Below, piece by piece: positions 1 to 10,555 of a stretch of 64,000 nt of DNA; position 1 is the first letter of the stretch, and the number at the start of each line of letters is the position of its first letter. A program made the position numbers and the translations under genes. The DNA comes from Chaetoderma sp. LZ-2023a. Lineage: Eukaryota > Mollusca > Caudofoveata > Chaetodermatida > Chaetodermatidae. A model generated the notes under the pieces. The model worked only from the letters and a program-made list of their open reading frames with translations. It did not search any database and had not been told where the DNA came from. The stretch spans positions 136,118,508 to 136,182,507 of the forward strand of contig CM067374.1 of the NCBI GenBank assembly GCA_034401795.1, written 5' to 3'.

Positions 1-2
1 AT

Positions 3-2792
3 ATTAAGAACATCTCCAAGCTGGCCCACACACTAGTCTGCAGTCACTGTCAGCAGAGGTTCACAAAGGCCCCTAATATTCAGTGTCCGTTGTACAGGCG
101 GAAAACAACCATAGAGTGCCCTGGGGAGAAGGTTGATGCACCACAGTCTGCATATGAGAAAGCCTTCTATCCACCCCAACCATCCAGTTCAGCGGCTACT
201 CATTGGGTCAGGTATGAGTCGAGAAACAGAGGTATACACATACACCATGTACAGTGTGGGCACGTGGCGAGCGTTGGATCGAGGGGGCTCCCGTAGATGG
301 TTATGATCCGACTACCAACACCGTTTACCAGTTCCATGGCTGTTTCTGGCATGGATGTCCACAACACCAGCGAGGTGAGGATGCCGAACAAAGATACCGC
401 AAGACAGTCCTGAGAGAGGAGAAGCTGAGAGCATCTGGATGCACGCTTGTGGTACAGTGGGAGTGCTGTATAAAACGCTGTCCAAGCGTCCCTAAACGAG
501 TTCGGACTGTCCCATACCCACACTTCATAGTTTACGACAGGCACTCCTAGATGGTGCCAAGACTCATCCTATGGAGACTCTCACGATTGAGAGTACCCAC
601 ATACCTATCTCTGGGTCAGTCGGCTGCTCCTTAGAGGGCACCACCAGTGAGCCCACTCACCTCTGCAATCCTGACCCAGAAGCTCTAATCAGAGGCTTTC
701 ATGGATGAGATTACCAGGCGAGCACACAGAATCTGTACAGATGTCAGGGCACAGTTCATACCTTTAGACCTTGACAAGCTCCCAAAACGACAGCAGCGAC
801 TGATTACCGAGTGGTGTAACCAAGTTCCGGTGCTAGGCTTCAACTCTGGCCGCTATGATCTAAACCTGATCAAGAAGCACTTTGTGGATGAGCTGACCAA
901 CAGTACTGGCACAGTGAAAGTCGCCAAAAAGCGAACCAGACAATGTTCCTCATCACCCCCCGAGCTTAGGTTTCTCAATGCCTTGAACTACCGTGGCCCA
1001 GGAGTCTCCTACGAGGCATGGATCAACGCCTATGGGTGTACACAGCAGAAGAGCTGGTTCCCATATGAATGGTTTGACACACCCGAGAGACTTAATTATC
1101 CCGGACTCCCCGACTACCCAGCGTGGTGGTCTAAGCTCAAGGGTGGCTACCTCCTGAAGCTATCAGAGTGGAAACAGTGCAAACAGACATTCAGAGACCA
1201 TGGAATGCGGACGTTCGCCAACTGGTTGCGATACTACAACAACCTGAATGTCAGTCCATTCATTGAAGCCCTAGAGCGGATGCGGGAGTTCTACACAGAA
1301 CGAGAAATAGACATCCTCAAAGATGTGGTGTCTCTCCCAGGTCTGTCACTGCAGTACCTCCTACGTGGAACCGCTCAGCACATGCCGGATGTTAGCCTCT
1401 ACTCTCCGGGCAAGGAGGCCTACGAGATGCTGAAGAACGCGGTTGTTGGAGGGCCCAGCATCGTGTTCACCAGATACCACGAGGCAGGTGTGACACGCAT
1501 CCGCCAGAGTGAGCGTGTCTGCCAACGTCTACTCGGCTACGACGCAAATACTCTGTACTTGTCTACGAAGGCTAAAGAGATGCCATGTGGTAAGGAGACA
1601 GTACGTCAGTGGTCCAGTGCTAGCGACATAGCACGATTTAAGAAGGATCTGCTGGCTGACCACTGGTTCGGTTTTGCTGAAGTGGACATAGAGGTTCCTA
1701 AGGCACTGTGGGAGAAGTTCGAGGAAATGCCACCTCTCTTCTACAACAGAGAGATTCCAGCTGAGGCAGTATCTGTTGAGATGCTCGCATACCTAGAGAA
1801 AACAGGTAGGAAATGTCCCACAACCAGTAAACTAGTCGGCGCACTCTCAGCCAACAGGAAGCTCTTGTATGCACCGTCACTCAAGTGGTACCTCGCCCAT
1901 GGGCTAGAGATCACTGCTGTATACCGCACCATAGACTATGAGGCCAAGCGCCCATTCGAGTGGTTCGTGGAGAATGTTACGGAGGCCCGCCGCTCAGGAG
2001 ATGTAGATAAGAGCAAAGCGCTCTTGGCAGATCTCTTCAAACTCCTCGACAACAGTGCCTATGGGAAGCTCATCGAGGCTCTAGAGCATCACAGCAACAC
2101 GACCTTCACCAAGGATGAATGAGCGGTAGATAGAGCCCTCCGCAGTGCATGGTTCGAGGATCTTGAGGAGATCGGCGAGTCCTATGAGCTCCAGAGTCAC
2201 AAGGCCAAAATCACCATTCGTCGCCCCTTCCAGGTGGGGATGGCCGTATACGAGCTCGTGAAGCTGAGGATGCTGGAGTTCTACTATGACTTCCTGGATC
2301 ACTATGTGCCTCGTGACAGCTTCGAGTACCTCCAGATGGACACAGACTCTGCGTACATCGCAATAGCTGCCTCCAACCTCGACGAAGTCATTCGCCCTGA
2401 GATGCGAGCAGAGTATGAGGCTCATAAGCGGGAGTGGCTAGCTTGGGACAAGTGGTCTGGACGGACTCCGCGACTGTTCAATCTCGAGTTCGAAGGCAAC
2501 CGTGGTATCGCTCTCTGTTCCAAGTGCTACTACGTGGAGAACCTCGCTGGGAAGGTGAAATGCTCAGCCAAAGGTATGTCTAAGCGTCAGAACGATGTCT
2601 CTTGGCAGAGGTTCTTCAGTGCCATAAACGGTAGCATGGACAGAGCTACAAACCGAGGCCTACGCATGCGCAACCAGGACATGGTGACGTATGAACAGGA
2701 AAAACTCGGTCTCAGCCTAATACGTTAAGGGGCATGTGTTGCCAGATGGTGTCCATACCGAGCCAATCGAGTACCATATCCCTCAGGCTTAG
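3..2792 (+). pseudogene. Polinton protein-primed DNA polymerase B, N-terminus missing, broken
   Basis: Family B polymerase of the protein-primed type, which would replicate the element. From left: a CxxC zinc-knuckle-like segment (about 45-60), a nuclease-like 'YQFHGCFWHGC' segment (about 325-360) typical of Polinton and organellar-plasmid polymerases, an exonuclease motif NSGRYDLNL (about 841), polymerase motif A DANTLYLS (about 1541), motif B NSAYGK (about 2052) and motif C DTDS (about 2338). The reading frame changes near 250, 535 and 695, has an in-frame TGA at 2120-2122, and changes again near 2715. The coding trace ends at TAG 2790-2792. Roughly 930 codons are visible; the first few hundred residues lie left of the window. 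The catalytic motifs are retained, so decay looks recent, but the gene cannot make a full product as it stands. The stop overlaps that of the convergent integrase. Confidence 0.88.
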
Positions 2793-3760
2793 ACACCTGG
2801 TGACGGTGGCAGCTGTGTGTCTGGAGGGACAACCTGAAGCTCCTCCCGAACAAACGGACGTTTGGGACAGCTCTCTGAGCATGCCAGATAGTACAGCGTA
2901 GGCTGACCCTCCATCTAGCGACCAGTTAGGATCTGTTGCACATCGTCGCCAACCTTCCAACTCACCAGGTTCATACAGGTACCGAACCAGAGCATAAGAT
3001 GGAAGGCACACCTGTTCCTTGTCTGCTCCTCCGGAAGGTTGGGCAACAGAGGATTGTTGGATAGCCTCTACTGGCTTCTTACAAGTTAACCGAGTTACCT
3101 CAGTATTGGATCGCTCTACCACCATGGACAAACCTTTCACCCACACCCTGGACCGCTCTCCAGCCTGTGCCATCTCCTGGGCATATTGGTGTGCAAACAG
3201 TCTTTCTGTTAGTGCCCGATTCCACCGCTCGACGATTGACTGGGCACGGTGGTGACCAACTTCACCTCGTCTAATCGCCGCACCATGTTTCCGCATGAGG
3301 GCCACAGTCTCTCCTCTGGAGACTCCTTACCCTCATCCACCTGCAACAATTCTGGCCACTGGAGGGGATTTTCCAGATCCTCGTAGACACCCTGGAATGC
3401 CTGGGCCACCTGACCAGCTGACTTGTCTGTGAGCGGTGCTGCAGCCTTGTACCTGCTGGCGACATCGACGATGGTGAGGGCATACTTGGAGGTCTTACGA
3501 CCAACCGAGTCGTGTGCAAGGAATAGAACATCTGCCTGGTGAACTCTATTCGGGACAGTTTCATCGAAATGGGCATGCCTGATGTGCCGTGGATGAGGCC
3601 TGTATATCTGCCACATCACCTGGTGGCTGAGCCACTGGCTAACTGTCTCCAATGTGAAGTTGTGACCCTTGCGACGTACAGCCTCAAGTAGTTGGTGGGG
3701 CTCACGGTAATATCCACCAGGCTAATAGTAGAGTTCCTCAAGAAAGATGGTTGATAAGCC
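2789..3760 (-). pseudogene. Polinton integrase (rve/DDE family), broken
   Basis: Retroviral-like integrase, expected to insert the element into host DNA. Reading leftwards on the minus strand: an N-terminal segment with FLEELYY and LLEAVRRKG, then the first catalytic region ADVLFLAHDS (about 3510-3540), a second acidic segment LLQVDEG (about 3330), and SIVERWNRALTERLF with the third catalytic Glu (about 3200-3240). The C-terminal part has VRYLYEPGELEG and TDPNWSLD, typical of the small beta domain downstream of Polinton cores. There is an in-frame stop near 3725, a frameshift near 3300 and another near 2870. The likely original stop is TAA read from 2791-2789. No ATG is obvious; the 5' end overlaps the small gene next to it. 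Family assignment is firm, the exact boundaries are not. Confidence 0.85.
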
Positions 3761-4031
3761 CCCGGATTTCATCGCTGATGTCCACTCCCATCCTGTCATG
3801 CATGGCCTGGGTGAGGGTATCACTGACGTCCACTCCCGTCCTGTCACACATGGCCTGGACGAACTCTACACAGACGAACAGACGGCCGTTATGCATTCGA
3901 CTATCACTGAAGACCTCCTCAAACACCTCCATACACCGGCGTCTAGTCTCTGCTGGATCCTCGCTGAATGGTAGCTTATCGACTAACCCTCAGAAGTTAA
4001 GTGTCTTGACCAAGTCATACAGAGACGCCAT
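3738..4031 (-). pseudogene. small Polinton gene of unknown function, one in-frame stop
   Basis: An ATG at 4031 opens a 97-codon frame with a single TGA at codon 14; everything else stays in frame to TGA at 3738-3740. The start is preceded on the minus strand by a TATATAAG stretch and a TTTAAG box, the same arrangement seen at other starts in this element. The second half contains an internal duplication with 48-bp spacing: two copies of a QAMxDRxGVDxSD motif. The protein is mostly hydrophilic with no evident membrane segment. I do not recognise a family. Its 3' end overlaps the integrase 5' region in another frame, a compact arrangement normal for these elements. Confidence 0.5.
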
Positions 4032-4033
4032 CC

Positions 4034-4447
4034 TTATATAGTACGGCTTAAATGTTTGGCGGCCCAGATGGCCGCAAGTGCTATGGCAACGTACGGTAGC
4101 CAAGGGCCTGTGACTCCGAAGAACGTACCTACTCCTGAGGCGATGGCTGGTATGGCTTCAGAAATCTTCTCCACACCATGGAGAGCATTGTTGGCAATTT
4201 TGCGGACTGTCTCGCCCGCCTTCGTTGTGAACAGAGTGATCAGAGCCCCAACTGCTGCCAGCGGACCGATAGAACCTTTTACGTAAGTGCGATAGATTCC
4301 TTTCGCTCTGTGTATTAGCTTGCGGGATTCAGGCTCTACATACTCACCCACGGTCTCCGCTACATGGTAGTCGTCTGCATCCTCCTCATCATAGTCCTCG
4401 TCATCTATATCCTCGACTGGATCTTCATAAGCCTCCGGTTCATACAT
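4034..4447 (-). CDS. acidic-N-terminal hydrophobic Polinton protein
   Basis: Open 137-codon frame with ATG at 4447. Residues 1-40 are extremely acidic (runs of D and E). Residues 41-58 are basic and aromatic. From about residue 59 there are hydrophobic, Gly/Ala-rich stretches (about 59-75, 100-113 and 113-131), which fits a membrane-interacting or membrane-lytic minor virion protein. No enzyme motif is visible. It is transcribed divergently from the gene at 4492 across a 44-bp spacer holding TATATAG and TTTAAAC. It is one of the few genes here without a stop or frameshift. Function is inferred only from composition and context; similar small hydrophobic genes are usual in Polintons. Confidence 0.6.
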   Translation of the reverse strand: MYEPEAYEDPVEDIDDEDYDEEDADDYHVAETVGEYVEPESRKLIHRAKGIYRTYVKGSIGPLAAVGALITLFTTKAGETVRKIANNALHGVEKISEAIPAIASGVGTFFGVTGPWLPYVAIALAAIWAAKHLSRTI

Positions 4448-4491
4448 ATCCGTCGCCAGCTATATAGTAGCTTTAAACTGTAGTCTATAGC
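4448..4491. promoter_or_regulatory. bidirectional Polinton promoter with TTTAAAC box
   Basis: A 44-bp spacer between divergent ATGs. It contains TATATAG (4461-4467), TTTAAAC (4472-4478) and CTATAG just before the + strand ATG. TTTAAA is its own reverse complement, so the box reads the same way for both genes. Equivalent boxes lie before most other genes of the element. Confidence 0.5.
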
Positions 4492-4804
4492 ATGGCCTCC
4501 GCAATCTTGAATGCAGGCGTGGTTTGCCTTAGCGAACTGGGGACTCAGCTTGGCCAACAAGAAGGCGGCAGAGGTCGAGCGTGAGCGTCATAACCAGGCG
4601 ATGGAGAAGCTGTCTAAGGAGAAGTTTGAGTACAGCAAAGCACTCGAGCATATGCGCCAGAGGGAGGCACGCCGATGACAACTCCGAGCTCAGGCCAACC
4701 AGAGCCTCAAAGAGGCAGATGAGAGTCTCGATGAGTACTACAAGGCTGTAAAGATATCTCAGCCAACGCTCGACTATGAAGCATCGACAGGTCAGAGCTT
4801 ATAG
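4492..4804 (+). pseudogene. small coiled-coil Polinton protein, broken
   Basis: ATG at 4492 follows a TATATAG/TTTAAAC promoter-like spacer. The first about 25 codons are Ala/Gly/Leu-rich, like a short hydrophobic anchor. The frame then shifts near 4560 and continues as a strongly charged helix rich in K, E, R and Q (heptad-like EVERERHNQAMEKLSKEKF), has a TGA in the phrase ending EARR (near 4676), and continues in frame to TAG at 4802. The layout of N-terminal hydrophobic segment, long charged helix and short tail recurs in a small gene that I associate with other animal Polintons; its role is unknown. It is too short and too broken to appear as a single ORF. Confidence 0.5.
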
Positions 4805-4844
4805 TAGTGGTGGCAGCTGCAGCTGTGACGACAGGAGTCGTGCT

Positions 4845-5893
4845 CTACGCACGCTCAAGCTGAATACCTGATGTGTTCGACACGCATACCTTAGCATAGC
4901 CAAAGTAAAGTACCATTACACCTAATGAGCGAGTCCCAGCTATGAGGTTTCCGATGTTGAAGCTGAGCCGGTTGCCCTGATTAGGTGGAATGTTCCTGCC
5001 CCCGATGTGGTGATGGCCCTCGAGTGCCGACTCGAGGTCATCGCTTCCACTGGTTAGTCGCAGAAGTGCATATGACTTAGTTTTTTGTCTGTACCTCACC
5101 AAGAACATTGGTCCCAGCAACCACAAGCTTGAAGTCGTCTATCTTATCTACCTTCTGGATGACTCCTCCCTTCTGAACCAGGACCGCAACAGCGACACAG
5201 TCCGATGCACCATGATGCAATGTCAGCTCTACCCGTTGGTTAACTGTGGCTTGGACCTGCTGATGTTCTCGCTCCACATGCATGATCCACTGTTTGGAAC
5301 CCGTTTGCTTCAGTTCCTGGTCATTCTCGTCATGCCAGACATGAAGTCTTGGAGCATTCATCGTCACATCTGCGAGCTGCTCAGTGTTCACCGGAGGAAC
5401 AGCCTATCCTGCATGGCAGCCGGATTCACGTGTGTGTTCTCGAGAAGGGTGAAGAGTGGAACTGCCACAGGCATCTCGACACCTGCCTCTAGTTCGAATT
5501 CTGTGAACCCCCCATTGCACCCCACAGCATAGTACCCCTTTCCCTTTGCATAGAAGGTGGTTCACGAGCCAGCGGACCTATGACTCGGTACTCATCATTC
5601 ACATAGGTGGTGTCCACGGTGCTGTTGCTCTGCACGATCTCCCACATGTTCAGAACCTGCGGGAGCTCTACCGTCTGTGCTATTGTGCTCTGAAGCTTGA
5701 ACTCGAGTGTCATGCTCTTGATCTCATGGATCTGTGCCGAGATTGCAAAGTCAATGTACTTCCCAGCAGCGGACAACGGGTTCTCATCGTGTATACTGGG
5801 TCGAATGACCGTCAGGCAGTCCTTCCGAGGATCAGTGCGGTGCGATGTCGCAGGTTCAATGGCCCCATCCGGATGTTGCATATACTGCAGCAT
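4845..5893 (-). pseudogene. putative Polinton structural (capsid-like) protein, broken
   Basis: A roughly 350-codon coding trace in four pieces. ATG at 5893 sits directly behind TTAAAC with a TATATA stretch upstream. The first piece (to about 5489) contains SAAGKYIDFAIS and SMTLEFKLQST, an alternating beta-strand-like pattern. The trace continues in another frame (about 5490-5395), then again from about 5391 to 5080, and finally to TGA at 4845. The C-terminal piece has alternating hydrophobic strands ending in LGVMVLYFGYAK. Beta-rich composition, position and length suggest a jelly-roll virion protein, but I cannot place it firmly as major or minor capsid. At least three frame changes make it non-functional. 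Confidence 0.5.
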
Positions 5894-5932
5894 GTTTAAG
5901 GCCTGGGTATATAGAGGGGTTAAACGGCTGCC
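5894..5932. promoter_or_regulatory. bidirectional Polinton promoter with two TTTAA boxes
   Basis: A 39-bp spacer between divergent ATGs at 5893 (-) and 5933 (+). A central GTATATAG (5907-5914) is flanked by GTTTAAG on the left and GGTTAAAC on the right, so each gene has its own TTTAAC-like box and the two share the TATA stretch. Confidence 0.5.
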
Positions 5933-6379
5933 ATGTTTGGTAAAGTTCTCCAGCAGATTATCTATAGGCAGCAGGACAAGTCGGCGCGACAGTCAGCACG
6001 ACAGCCACGGTGTGCACTGACCCAATGTGACAGGGTCCGCGACCTGCTTCGTGACATCAACATTATCCACAAGCGAGTCAAGGTTACACCGCCGATGGAT
6101 GCAGAGATGCCGCCATAGAGGAAGGAGCGCCAGCTCGTAGTACAAAAGAACTCCTGACTCGGATACTCTGCCGGAAGTTTGACAGCACCGAGGGCAGGGC
6201 ACTAAACCTACCTGTGGGCCAAACCAACAGTCCTGTTATTTTAGCTCTCCAAAAGGCGAGGGTCGACCCCAAAGATCTACTAACGGTCGGGAAGGGGGCT
6301 GCTGTATTTAGCCTCCATAGCCAGGAAGAGCGAGAGATGCTGGAAAGCCTCCAGTCTGGAGCAAATAACTACTTCAGGG

Positions 6380-7892
6380 TAGGGTTGGGCGATTTTTCGA
6401 TATTATCGTCAATATTGCGATATACCGAATACCGATACCGAAATCGTCGTAATTTCGAAAAATCGTAAGTATCGTCAATACCGACAGGACGATATTGCAC
6501 TTTTAACTGTGAGCATAATATAATAATTAAGTTAGAAATGTCATCCTCTTACCTCTATTCGGTCCATTAATAGTCTTTAAGTAATAATCCAGTCTTTGTC
6601 TAAGGTAATAAAAACTTAATAAACTCAGTGTTCATTTAATTCATGGTTTGTTTGCGCTAATAAAATGATTTAAAGTACAAAATAATCCTTTGTTGTTCAC
6701 TTTTTATAATTACATAAATAGACGCCGCCATGTTTTTTCTTGCCTCATTCTGAGTGTTAGTCAGTGGGGAATACCATTTGCACCACCCACATTCCAATCT
6801 GATGGCGTCATTACTACAGGTCAATCCATTAGTCATTGATCTGCATGGTTAAACATTCTTCTGACCGTGAAAGATTTAAACTCTTAAAACTTTTTAGGTC
6901 GATAGGAAACCACACACTTAATCCCCTATCAATACCACAGCTTGGAACGGTCGGTGAGGGGGAAGTTAATCTCTTGCTTTACCGTTATACGTTTTTATGT
7001 AACTTTATACAATATATTTAGCATTTTTAAACGAATCAGATCAAAATTCATTCCACATATAACATTACAGATTTATTCTAAGTGAGAAACAGCCTTAAAA
7101 TAAATAATTTAGGCCTAATTATTCCAGCCTTCAATCTGTTGTGGCAGTTTTGGCTGCAGTGTCAACTGGGTTAATTTCACACATCCCGGCTACGCCTTGA
7201 GATCAATGGATAGGACCGCTAAGTAGTGAGCGAATTTGTATAGGTCTCCATTGGGGCAAATTAGTATTTAATATTACAGACCAAATAAAATCTGATATAA
7301 TTGTTTCCAGTCTTCACGCTGGTTCTCGTTCAAAATCATGCAGTGTTATTTTATTAACTTGCATCGTCTACGCTAGCGGCGGGCGTGATAACAGCTGTCG
7401 GAATTCTGCAGTGTGAATTCTGATTGACTCAAGTATGATACGGCGGCCAATCAGCTTTCGCTCGGCGGAATTCCTTTCTGCGCAATGAAGTTAATGCGTA
7501 TTCCTTGCTCAATCTTTTGACAGTTGTCGTGAGGTAAAGATAACACAAAATACAACACAAGAACAGAAGAAAATCCTTTATTTTTCTTATTTGTGATATA
7601 TACGGTTAGTTGGATTGCATTCATTGCTTTAAACTGTATATTGAAGGGTGTCAAGGTGTGGAATTTTGTGTATTAAATATGCGGAAATGGCAATCATGGC
7701 GATCTCAATTTACGGTTTCAATGCAACAAATTTAATGAAAATAACATGTAGACGCCACCAATTTGAAATACATGTTATTCTATGTTTACACCCTAACTCC
7801 ACACCCCACCCAAATGTCGATATATCGTGATACCGCAGTATTTTAATGAGATACCGATATCGTCATGCCTTGAGCAATATCGCCCAACCCTA
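6380..7892. mobile_element. non-autonomous hAT-type element, copy 1
   Basis: A 1513-bp element with ends TAGGGTTGGGCGAT and ATCGCCCAACCCTA, flanked by perfect 8-bp duplications CTTCAGGG (6372-6379 and 7893-7900), as expected for hAT transposition. The subterminal DNA is full of ATATCG/CGATA-type short repeats. There is no transposase ORF. It lies inside a Polinton gene. A second, inverted, closely similar copy is at 20090-21625. Confidence 0.88.
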
Positions 7893-8205
7893 CTTCAGGG
7901 AGGAGGTCAGTGCCGCTGTAGTGGAGAGCCATGACACTGGTCATGCAAAAGGTACTCAGGAGGGGTTCACTGTTGGCCGCAGGGAGGCTGTTGAGCATAT
8001 CTTCAATGAAAGATGGCGTAGGAGATTGGACAGGAATCTGTCAGCATTTCTGAAATTCCCAGATAACTACCAGGACTACCTCATCAAAACCGCTCGCAAG
8101 TCAGATGCTCATCGCGCATGGAAAAAGTGGGTCTTCCATGAGAAGTTCCAGAAGAAGAGAGTCCTACCATCTGACCCTCAGTGGATAGAGTTTTTGAGCA
8201 ACAGG

Positions 8206-9150
8206 CTTCTGACGAAACTGACGAAGTTCCTCAAGCTTCTGACGAAGTTCCTCAAGCTTCCGACGAAGTTCCTTAGGCTTCTGACGAAGTTCCTCCAGGC
8301 TTCTGACGAAGTTCCTCAAGGCTTCTGACGAAGTTCCTCAAGCTTCTGACGAAGTTCCTCAAGCCTCTGACGAAGTTCCTCAAGCTTCCGACGAAGTTCC
8401 TCAAGCTTCTGACGAAGTTCCTTAGGCTTCTGACGAAGTTCCTCCAGGCTTCTGACGAAGTTCCTCAAGGCTTTTGACGAAGTTCCTCAAGCTTCTGACG
8501 AAGTTCCTCAAGCCTCTGACGAAGTTCCTCAGGCTTCTGACGAAGTTCCTCAAGCTTCTGACGAAGTTCCTCAAGCTTCCTTCTGACGAAACTGACGAAG
8601 TTCCTCGAGCTTCTGACGAAGTTCCTCAAGCTTCTGACGAAGTTCCTCAGGCTTCTGACGAAGTTCCTCCAGGCTTCTGACGAAGTTCCTCAAGCTTCTG
8701 ACAAAGTTCCTCAGGCTTCTGACGAAGTTCCTCAAGCTTCCTTCTGACGAAACTGACGAAGTTCCTCGAGCTTATGACGAAGTTCCTCAAGCTTCTAACG
8801 AAGTTCCTCAGGCTTCTGACGAAGTTCCTCAAGCCTCTGACGAAGTTCCTCAGGCTTCTGACGAAGTTCCTCAAGCTTCTGACGAAGTTCCTCAAGCTTC
8901 CTTCTGACGAAACTGACGAAGTTCCTCGAGCTTCTGACGAAGTTCCTCAAGCTTCTGACGAAGTTCCTCAGGCTTCTGACGAAGTTCCTCCAGGCTTCTG
9001 ACGAAGTTCCTCAAGCTTCTGACAAAGTTCCTCAGGCTTCTGACGAAGTTCCTCAAGCTTCTGACGAAGTTCCTCAAGCGTTCTGACGAAGTTCCTCCAG
9101 GCTTCTGACGAAGTTCCTCAAGCTTCTGACAAAGTAGCGGAGACGGACGA
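8206..9150 (+). repeat. 21-bp coding minisatellite in the Polinton gene tail
   Basis: About 44 copies of a GACGAAGTTCCTCAAGCTTC-type 21-bp unit. In the gene's frame each unit reads as a 7-residue D-E-V-P-Q-A-S repeat. An 'ACTGAC' variant recurs at intervals (about 8215, 8590, 8750, 8910), which marks a higher-order unit. Some copies have lost or gained bases, breaking the frame. Confidence 0.9.
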
Positions 9151-9246
9151 AGTTCCTCAGCCTTCTGATGAACGAAAAAAGTTGCAGCCGACAGTCTGTC
9201 AGCGATGACGCGTAGAGCAGGCTAGTATCCTGGCTGGATTCAGCTT

Positions 9247-9856
9247 CTAGGTGAAGGTCTGCGCCTTTTCCAGAGAGGGCTTGAAGTGTGACAGCTCACC
9301 TGTCTCCTTGTTGCTGAAGATGGCGCGGTACAGATCAGCTGCCCTCTGTACACCTGTGATAAAGTCCCCTTTGGTCTCCTTGAGGGTTAGGCTGTCGTAT
9401 ATGGTCTCGAGCCGGGAACGTCCACACTTGGAGCAACCGGGCATTGTGGCAGATGTCCGGGGAGATCTCGCGGGTGTACTTTTGAAAGAGGATGAAGACA
9501 GTTATCTTTGTGTGCTGGAGGCACCTGGTGATGTTGCTGAGGTAGGTGGCTGTCTTCTGGTCCATTGCAGGGTCATCGATAACTAGGACAAGTGGTTCTG
9601 TCAGTCGGGCTGCCAGCAGCTTCTCCATCAGGGCTTGCAGGTTCTGCGTCTTGGTGATTGAACCATTGTACCATTGATCATTACTGTCAACCGCCTCAGC
9701 GGCGGAGTCACACACCAGAAGGATGTATTGAGAGTGTAGATGTTCGGCCAGGAGAGCCCGCAGCAAGATGTTTTTCCCATGGCCTGACGGGGCAATGATC
9801 AGCACCACCTGGCCAGCATCGGCCGGCCTACTGTCGAATGGTACAGACATGCGCAC
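9247..9856 (-). pseudogene. Polinton genome-packaging ATPase (FtsK/HerA type), frameshifted
   Basis: P-loop ATPase expected to pump element DNA into capsids. Walker A reads APSGHGKN (about 9763-9790); the usual Thr or Ser after GK is Asn here, which may impair nucleotide binding. Walker B is VLVIDDP (about 9575-9595). A later FILFQKYTREISP segment fits the sensor region of A32-like packaging ATPases. Near 9440 the frame shifts, and the C-terminal 60 residues (CSKCGRSRLETIY onwards) continue in another frame to the stop at 9247. Length, about 200 residues, suits the family. The start is uncertain because the neighbouring gene overlaps; MRMSVPF at 9856 is the first Met in frame. Confidence 0.78.
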
Positions 9857-10555
9857 GGAGGATGGTTAGCACTTGGTCAGCGGTAGCCTCGTCTATATCT
9901 GGGAGACTAAATGGCAGTACTTCCTGCACCAGCTTTTGCGCCTGCTGTGTGGGTAGCGTTGTACCTCCGGCGGATACGAAGGATGCGATGGAGGCGTCAA
10001 GCACGAAATCCCAGCAGCAGCTGAGAAGATAGCGTAGAGGGCCTGTGTCAGCACCCACTGTGTCTAGTACATCCAGTATCTGACTTCTTCACCTCTGGTA
10101 GCTGGAGGCTGGCGGTAGCACCTTTTTTGCCATCGACAGTGATATTGCTCAGGCCGATGGTGCCTACCCTAAGATTCTCTCCGTCTTGTTGGAAAGAGCT
10201 CCGTGGTTTCAGGAGATCCTTAACCAGGTCTTGTGCATAGGACTCAGCCATAACCTTGATGGCACCAGCATCGTCGACTCCGAGCATACCGAGCATTGTT
10301 GCCCTGTCTTTGATGCCCATCCCCTTGTATACAGTCTTGGCCTTGTTAATGGCCGATTGTCCTACTGTATCAGTGTTCCCAATGAGATCTTGGGCTGGGA
10401 TGGTACCTCAGATCTCCCGCGGGTCTCCCTTCTCATCGAAGTCTAGGAAGGAGATAGGGGCAACAGTGTCCTCTGAACTAAGGCGTGCCTCGCCCAAGTG
10501 AGCAAGATTGCCTAGCTCTGCTTTCTAGGTCTGTGAGTGACAGAGTCATAGTCAT
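9828..10555 (-). pseudogene. Polinton gene of unknown function, broken
   Basis: ATG at 10555, preceded on the minus strand by TTTAAG about 15 bases upstream. The trace spans roughly 240 codons with a frame change near 10500, an in-frame TGA near 10400, a long clean stretch from 10330 to about 10070 (MGIKDRATMLGMLGVDDAG), a second frame change near 10060, and a final piece ending at 9828. It overlaps the 5' end of the ATPase gene. The protein is mixed alpha/beta with no motif I can name. Being directly upstream of the packaging ATPase and co-oriented suggests a virion-assembly role, but that is only context. Confidence 0.5.

Larger units (their letters stand above)
5933..9208 (+). pseudogene. 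long Polinton gene split by a hAT insertion, with acidic repeat tail
   Basis: ATG at 5933 follows the shared TATA/TTAAAC spacer. The first piece (to TAG near 6116) is basic (MFGKVLQQIIYRQQ). The trace resumes about 6150 in another frame and reads to 6379, where a 1513-bp hAT element with 8-bp target duplication interrupts it. Beyond 7892 the same frame resumes through one copy of the duplicated site. That part is rich in charged and aromatic residues (NERWRRRLDRNL, HRAWKKWVFHEKF). Near 8190 a frame change leads into a long tail built on a 7-residue repeat, ASDEVPQ, encoded by a 21-bp minisatellite, ending at TGA 9206-9208. I do not recognise the family. The tail is strongly acidic and Pro-containing, probably disordered. 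Convergent with the ATPase gene. Confidence 0.6.

Noticed and set aside
8474..9077. LTKFLKL and RNFVRSL repeat ORFs
   Set aside because: Out-of-frame readings of the 21-bp coding minisatellite.
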